A DNA stretch of 9,216 nt from an uncultured Hyphomicrobiales bacterium (GTDB lineage: Bacteria; Pseudomonadota; Alphaproteobacteria; Rhizobiales; Beijerinckiaceae), in assembly GCA_903918155.1 (NCBI GenBank), contig CAIXDD010000040.1:1-9216 (forward strand), written 5' to 3'. Shown piece after piece: positions 5,382 to 9,216 of this stretch; positions within the stretch are counted from its first letter, which is position 1; the number at the start of each line of letters is the position of its first letter. The notes beneath the pieces are model-generated. The model was not told where the DNA came from. It did no database searches and saw only the letters and a list, made by a program, of their open reading frames with translations. The position numbers and the translations under genes were made by a program.

Positions 5382-7502
5382 TCACGAGGCCTTCGCGAAG
5401 GCCGGGCGCGGCGTGAAGACGCCGCCTTCGCCCGGGCTCATGTCCACGCGCGCGTCATGGAATTCATTGAGCGTGGCGCGATGGCCGATGGAGACGATGG
5501 TCGCATCCGGCAGCTCGCGGCGCAGCATGCGGTAGATGTCGGCCTCCAGCGCCTCGTCGAGCGCGGAGGTCGCCTCGTCGAGAAACAGCCAGTCGGGCTT
5601 GTCGAGAAGAGCGCGGGCGATGGCGAGGCGTTGCTGCTCGCCGCCCGACAGGCGCTGGCTCCACGCCTCCTCCGCGTCGAGCCGGTCGGCGAACGCGCCC
5701 AGCCGCGCCAGCTCCAGCGCGCGCGTGACGGCGGCGTCGTCATAGGCGCCGGCGAGCGCGGGATAGGTGATCGCCGTGCGCAGGGAGCCCGAGGGAATGT
5801 AGGGACGCTGCGGCAGCAGCATGAGGCGCGCGCCCGCCGGCGTGTCGATGGCGCCTTCGCCGAAGGGCCAGACGCCCGCCAAAGCGCGAAACAGCGTGGA
5901 CTTGCCCGAGCCCGACGGGCCGGTGACCAGCGTCGCCCGGCCTGCTGCGAAGGCGAGCGCGTCCACCTGCACGATGCGCCGCCCGTCCGGCAGGAAGATC
6001 GACAGATCGCGCAAGGCCACGTCAGGTCCGGCGGCGGCGCCATGGACTATGCGCGGATCGCTTCCGCCCAGCGCGCGCGCGCGTTCGATCGCCTCGCCGA
6101 ACGTGGTGAGACGATCCACGACCGCCTTGTAGCTGGCCAGCGATTGATAACGCGCGATGAAGAAGGTGAGCGCCCCTTCCACGCGGGCGAAGGCGCCGGC
6201 GGTCTGGGTCATCACGCCCAGCGTGATCTTGTTGATGAAGTAATAAGGCGCGACGACGATATAGGGGATGACGACATTCGCCTGAAAGAAGCTCTGCGTG
6301 AAAATGGTGAGCTTCAGATTGCGCGACAGCAGCGCGTAGAAGTTCGACACGATGGAGGAGAAGCGGCGGCCCAGAATCTGGCGCTCGGCCGCCTCGCCGC
6401 GCAGCAAGGCCACCTGTTCGGAATATTCGCGCAGGCGCGCCAGCGAGAAGCGGAAATCGGCCTCGTAACGCTCCTGCAGGAAGTCGAGCCGCACGAGCGG
6501 GCGGCCGATGAGATGGGTGAGCCAGGTGCCCAGCGCCGCATAGACGAGCGCCACCCAGAACAGGAATCCCGGCACGACCAAATCCGTGCCCGGCAGGACG
6601 AATTGCGCGGGGATCGACCACAGGATGATCGAGAAGGACACGAGATTGCTCAAGGTCGAGAGCACGCTCACCGAATAGGAATAGGTGAGGTTGAGATAGC
6701 TGCGCACGTCTTCGGCGATGCGCTGGTCCGGGTTGTCGGCGCCGTCGCCGATCAGATTCATACGGTACAGGCCGCCATGGGACAGCCACGCCCCCGCATA
6801 ACGCTCCGTCAGCCAGTCGCGCCAACGAATCTTGAGCACGTTCTCCAGCAGCATCTCCACCAGCATGGATATGACGTAGACCGCCGCCCAGAAGCAGAAG
6901 ACATAGACGAGCAATTGCCAGAAAGCGCTCTCGTTCTTGGTCTGGATCGCGTCGAAGAAATCGCGGTTGAAGAAGGACAGGCGAACGCTGATGCCGACCT
7001 GCGCCTGATTGAGCACGACGAGGGCCATGATGAGGCCCTTGCCCAGAGCGGCCTCCGACAGGCGCCGCCGGCCCAGCGGGCCCAGATCGAGCGTGCGCAT
7101 CTCCCCCGCTTCGAAATAGGGATCGGCGAGGCGCGTGATCTGGCGGATCACGGGAATGTAGGAGATCAGGACGACGATGACGCCAAAGGCGGCGAGCGTG
7201 CCGGGCAGGCTCGCGGGCGGGCGCATGTCGTTGAGGGCGGCGGGCCACAGGCCAAGCTGGGCGGCGACGAGCGCCAGCGCCACGCAGACGAACTCCGCCG
7301 CGAAGACGACCGAGAAAATGCGCAGGAAGGCCGAGATCGCCGCCGCGCGCCAAGTGGCGGCGGCCAGCGCCGCGCCGGCGGCCGCCACGCCCAGCAAGCC
7401 GGGGTCGACCGACAGGCCCAGAAACGGCCCGCCTCCCTTCACGAACGCTGCGGCCAGACACACGAAAGAGGACGCAGCCACCAGCGCCGTGAAAAGGATC
7501 AT
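5382..7502 (-). CDS. ABC transporter, fused permease and ATPase of the SbmA/BacA-YddA type
   Basis: A 706-residue half-transporter with membrane and ATPase parts in one chain, expected to dimerise in the inner membrane. After an N-terminal region (about 1-125) with four hydrophobic segments comes the SbmA/BacA-like membrane domain (about 150-460), recognised by WRDWLTERYAGAWL at 227-240 and DNPDQRIAEDV at 256-266. The ATPase domain (about 495-690) is complete: Walker A GPSGSGKST 528-536, Q-loop Gln565, signature LSGGEQQR 618-625, Walker B LFLDEA 639-644 and H-loop His674, so it should hydrolyse ATP. Relatives are annotated as vitamin B12, bleomycin or antimicrobial peptide transporters; BacA and SbmA themselves lack the ATPase. 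The substrate here is unknown. The N-terminal region makes it about 100 residues longer than E. coli YddA as I recall it. No alternative start exists upstream before an in-frame stop, and the ribosome binding site is weak. It lies 48 bp after ihfA, so co-transcription is plausible. Confidence 0.9.
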   Translation of the reverse strand: MILFTALVAASSFVCLAAAFVKGGGPFLGLSVDPGLLGVAAAGAALAAATWRAAAISAFLRIFSVVFAAEFVCVALALVAAQLGLWPAALNDMRPPASLPGTLAAFGVIVVLISYIPVIRQITRLADPYFEAGEMRTLDLGPLGRRRLSEAALGKGLIMALVVLNQAQVGISVRLSFFNRDFFDAIQTKNESAFWQLLVYVFCFWAAVYVISMLVEMLLENVLKIRWRDWLTERYAGAWLSHGGLYRMNLIGDGADNPDQRIAEDVRSYLNLTYSYSVSVLSTLSNLVSFSIILWSIPAQFVLPGTDLVVPGFLFWVALVYAALGTWLTHLIGRPLVRLDFLQERYEADFRFSLARLREYSEQVALLRGEAAERQILGRRFSSIVSNFYALLSRNLKLTIFTQSFFQANVVIPYIVVAPYYFINKITLGVMTQTAGAFARVEGALTFFIARYQSLASYKAVVDRLTTFGEAIERARALGGSDPRIVHGAAAGPDVALRDLSIFLPDGRRIVQVDALAFAAGRATLVTGPSGSGKSTLFRALAGVWPFGEGAIDTPAGARLMLLPQRPYIPSGSLRTAITYPALAGAYDDAAVTRALELARLGAFADRLDAEEAWSQRLSGGEQQRLAIARALLDKPDWLFLDEATSALDEALEADIYRMLRRELPDATIVSIGHRATLNEFHDARVDMSPGEGGVFTPRPAFAKAS

Positions 7503-7550
7503 GGGCGAAATCTCAATGTCGACGCCGCAACGTCGGGGACAAGGCGCGGA

Positions 7551-7928
7551 TCAGCGATCAGACAGCGCCACCATGGCGCTTTTAGGTTCAGCGGCGGTTT
7601 CGCGCAGATCCTCGGCGTCCGGACCGGGATCGACCTCGCCATTGATGGCGGCGACGAGCCGCGGCGAGGGCTTGAAGGTGAGGACGCGGCGCGCCGTAAT
7701 GGGATATTCGCGGCCCGTCTTGGGATTGCGGCCGACGCGCGGGCGCTTGGAGCGCACCTGAAACGTTCCGAAAGCGCGCAGTTTCACGGCCTCGCCCCGT
7801 TCGAGCGCGCCGCAAATTTCTTCGAGCGCGGTCTCGACGATGCTCTTCGCTTCGACACGCGAAAGCCCCGGTCCCGCCACATAGACCGCGTGCAGGAGAT
7901 CCTGCCGGGTGAGCGTTCTGTTCGCCAT
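7551..7928 (-). CDS. ihfA: integration host factor alpha subunit (HU/IHF family)
   Basis: A 125-residue nucleoid protein that, as a heterodimer with IHF beta, bends DNA at specific sites in replication, recombination and transcription. IHF-alpha features are clear: LTRQDLLHAVY at 6-16, EEICGALERGEAVKLRAFGTF at 36-56, and the DNA-binding arm with VGRNPKTGREYPITARRVLTFKPS at 65-88, which carries the intercalating Pro69. The match is closer to IhfA than to HU or IhfB. Two oddities are an extra residue in the loop before GLSR and a C-terminal tail of about 28 residues (98-125) that is acidic and probably disordered. GAGGG about 9 bases upstream supports the ATG at 7928. In many alphaproteobacteria ihfA lies beside plsX-fabH and a MerR gene. 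Here the neighbours are groEL and an ABC transporter, so a second IHF-alpha paralogue cannot be excluded. Confidence 0.92.
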   Translation of the reverse strand: MANRTLTRQDLLHAVYVAGPGLSRVEAKSIVETALEEICGALERGEAVKLRAFGTFQVRSKRPRVGRNPKTGREYPITARRVLTFKPSPRLVAAINGEVDPGPDAEDLRETAAEPKSAMVALSDR

Positions 7929-8065
7929 TGTTCGCCGCCCTCAGCTTCCGCGCGATGGTTTGGTTCCGCGCGTTCGCTTCAAGCCCCCTTTGTTCTGGAC
8001 GATGCCTGCGTCGACGATCGTCGTCCGGCCATCCGTGGAGCCCCAGCCCGCCGGTTTACTGACAA

Positions 8066-8094
8066 ATTCAACGCCTTTAGACAAGCCGCGTCAA
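8066..8094 (-). promoter_or_regulatory. candidate sigma-70 promoter of ihfA
   Basis: On the minus strand TTGACG (8094-8089, five of six matches to the -35 consensus) is followed after exactly 17 bases by TTGAAT (8071-8066, four of six matches to the -10 consensus). It would leave a leader of about 130 bases before the ihfA start codon. Confidence 0.45.
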
Positions 8095-8113
8095 AAGGAA
8101 AATGCTTTGGCCT

Positions 8114-8128
8114 GGCCTTTTAAAGGCC
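8114..8128. repeat. inverted repeat upstream of the candidate ihfA promoter
   Basis: GGCCTTT (8114-8120) and AAAGGCC (8122-8128) mirror each other around one central T, in an AT-rich setting about 20 bases upstream of the candidate -35 box. It has the form of a dimeric regulator site, but no known operator was recognised. Confidence 0.4.
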
Positions 8129-8217
8129 CGGTTTACGCCTTTTCTCCAACAAGCTGCGGCGATGGGAAGCCTCGCCTTGGCTCACATCCCGGCGCCAGAC
8201 ATTGTCGCAGAGGCACC

Positions 8218-8250
8218 AAAAAACCCGCACCAGGCCGGCCGGTGCGGGTT
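8218..8250 (-). terminator. intrinsic terminator of groEL
   Basis: Read leftward, AACCCGCACC (8250-8241) pairs perfectly over 10 bp with GGTGCGGGTT (8231-8222) around a nine-base loop and runs into six T residues (8223-8218, the last overlapping the stem). It lies about 80 bases after the groEL stop codon and separates groEL from ihfA. Confidence 0.9.
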
Positions 8251-8263
8251 CTTGGATGTCGGA

Positions 8264-8290
8264 GCCAGGGAGGCGGGCGCGCTCCCTGGC
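8264..8290 (-). other. second hairpin in the groEL 3' untranslated region
   Basis: GCCAGGGAG (8264-8272) pairs over 9 bp with CTCCCTGGC (8282-8290) around a nine-base loop, between the groEL stop and its terminator. No T-tract follows, so it is more likely an mRNA-stabilising structure than a terminator. Confidence 0.55.
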
Positions 8291-8328
8291 CGATGTCAGA
8301 TTTGAAGACCTTGGGCGAACGGACTTCC

Positions 8329-9216
8329 TTAGAAGTCCATTCCGCCCATGCCGCCCGGGCCGCCCATCGGCATGGCGGGCGCGTCCTTCTTCGGCTTGTC
8401 GGCGATCATCGCCTCGGTGGTGACGAGGAGGCCGGACACGGAGGCCGCGTCCTGCAGCGCGGTGCGCACGACCTTCGCGGGGTCGACGATGCCGGCCTTG
8501 ATCAGGTCCACGAACTCTTCCGTCTGGGCGTTGAAGCCGAAGGTCTCCGACGAAGCGTTGTCGGAGATCTTGCCGACCACGATCGAGCCTTCCACGCCGG
8601 CGTTTTCGGCGATCTGGCGGATCGGGGCCTCGAGAGCCTTCAGGACGATGTTGATGCCGGCCTGAACGTCAGGATTGGCGTTCTTCAGCTTGCTGACCGC
8701 GCCGCGGGCGCGCAGGAGCGCGGTGCCGCCGCCGGGAACGATGCCTTCTTCCACCGCAGCGCGGGTGGCGTTCAGCGCGTCGTCCACGCGGTCCTTCTTC
8801 TCCTTCACCTCGACCTCGGTCGCGCCGCCGACGCGGATCACCGCGACGCCGCCCGCGAGCTTGGCGAGACGCTCCTGGAGCTTCTCACGGTCGTAATCGG
8901 ACGTGGTCTCTTCGATCTGGGCCTTGATCTGGGAGACGCGGGCCTCGATGTCGGCCTTGGAGCCGGCGCCGTCGACGAGCGTGGTGTTCTCCTTGTCGAT
9001 GCGCACCTTCTTGGCGCGGCCGAGCATGTTGATCGACACGTTCTCGAGCTTGATGCCGAGGTCTTCGGCGATCATCTGGCCGCCGGTGAGGATCGCGATG
9101 TCCTCGAGCATCGCCTTGCGGCGATCGCCGAAGCCGGGAGCCTTCACGGCCGCGACCTTCAGGCCGCCGCGCAGCTTGTTGACGACGAGCGTGGCGAGCG
9201 CCTCGCCCTCGACGTC
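8329..9216 (-). CDS. groEL: GroEL (Hsp60 chaperonin), C-terminal 295 residues
   Basis: The C-terminal part of the 60-kDa chaperonin subunit, which forms double seven-membered rings and folds proteins in the cytoplasm with ATP and GroES. The visible part begins at DVEGEALATLVVNKL, which corresponds to about residue 253 in the apical domain of E. coli GroEL. It includes KAPGFGDRRKAMLEDIA, GGVAVIRVGGATEVEVKEKKD and the ATPase region DRVDDALNATRAAVEEG with IVPGGGTALL, and ends in the Gly-Met tail GGPGGMGGMDF. With about 252 residues missing, the full protein would be close to the usual 545-548. The gene enters from the right edge, so its start, promoter and any groES or CIRCE element are outside the window. 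It ends in TAA at 8331-8329 and has its own terminator. Confidence 0.98.
   Translation of the reverse strand, partial: DVEGEALATLVVNKLRGGLKVAAVKAPGFGDRRKAMLEDIAILTGGQMIAEDLGIKLENVSINMLGRAKKVRIDKENTTLVDGAGSKADIEARVSQIKAQIEETTSDYDREKLQERLAKLAGGVAVIRVGGATEVEVKEKKDRVDDALNATRAAVEEGIVPGGGTALLRARGAVSKLKNANPDVQAGINIVLKALEAPIRQIAENAGVEGSIVVGKISDNASSETFGFNAQTEEFVDLIKAGIVDPAKVVRTALQDAASVSGLLVTTEAMIADKPKKDAPAMPMGGPGGMGGMDF

Larger units (their letters stand above)
7929..8328. other. 400-bp gene-free region between groEL and ihfA
   Basis: This stretch holds, from right to left, two hairpins of the groEL 3' untranslated region (8264-8290 and 8222-8250), an inverted repeat at 8114-8128, and a candidate ihfA promoter at 8066-8094. 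The section 8040-8150 is visibly more AT-rich than the rest of the window, as expected for a promoter region. No supported open frame was found: the 67- and 73-codon plus-strand frames here run through the terminator and have no ribosome binding site. Confidence 0.7.

Noticed and set aside
5382..5460. Possible truncation of the ABC transporter C-terminus
   Set aside because: All ATPase motifs including the H-loop are present, and about 30 residues follow the H-loop, which is normal for the family.
5316..8123. A 935-codon open frame on the plus strand, antisense to the ABC transporter gene and ihfA
   Set aside because: Both minus-strand genes carry unmistakable conserved motifs, and the antisense product is a low-complexity mix rich in Arg, Ala, Gly, Asp and His with no recognisable domain. 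Long antisense frames are expected from strong GC bias at third codon positions.
8102..8423. Small plus-strand frames of 67 and 73 codons between ihfA and groEL
   Set aside because: They run through the groEL terminator hairpin or into groEL antisense sequence and lack ribosome binding sites.

Overview
The window is high-GC DNA from an alphaproteobacterium, most likely of the order Hyphomicrobiales (Rhizobiales). The evidence is an ExoD-family membrane protein, a split histidine first enzyme (HisZ with HisG), an alphaproteobacterial IHF alpha subunit, a BacA/SbmA-like ABC exporter fused to its own ATPase, and a GroEL with a Gly-Met-rich tail. Genus is a guess; a Methylocystis- or Beijerinckia-like genome would fit. 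No mobile element, tRNA, rRNA or CRISPR array was seen, and the genes are ordinary chromosomal ones.

Layout, left to right. 1-258 (-) is the N-terminal part of an unrecognised protein running off the left edge. Divergent from it is a lipoprotein with a C-terminal M15-type metallopeptidase domain (491-1459, +), then a single-domain cupin (1556-2077, +). A short GC-rich hairpin separates the cupin from the convergent exoD gene (2123-2797, -). A divergent intergenic region of about 230 bp with tandem hairpins leads into the translationally coupled hisZ-hisG pair (3027-5143, +), which ends at a strong intrinsic terminator (5329-5360). The rest reads leftward: groEL (partial, 8329-9216, -) with its own terminator near 8218-8250, then ihfA (7551-7928, -) followed 48 bp later by the fused ABC transporter gene (5382-7502, -), possibly as one transcript.

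How the genes work together. HisZ and HisG form the complex that catalyses the first step of histidine synthesis. The M15 lipoprotein, ExoD and the ABC transporter all belong to the cell envelope but are not in one operon. IHF and GroEL are housekeeping proteins.

I found no convincing undescribed system. The most unusual feature is a set of short tandem repeats with five different repeat lengths (15, 13, 12, 14 and about 12-13 bp). Four of them crowd into 1.3 kb around the lipoprotein gene: in the neighbouring coding region, the upstream region, the lipoprotein N-terminus and across its stop codon. Secondary points are a HisG far longer than the short form usually paired with HisZ, an ihfA outside its usual neighbourhood, and an extra N-terminal membrane region on the ABC transporter.
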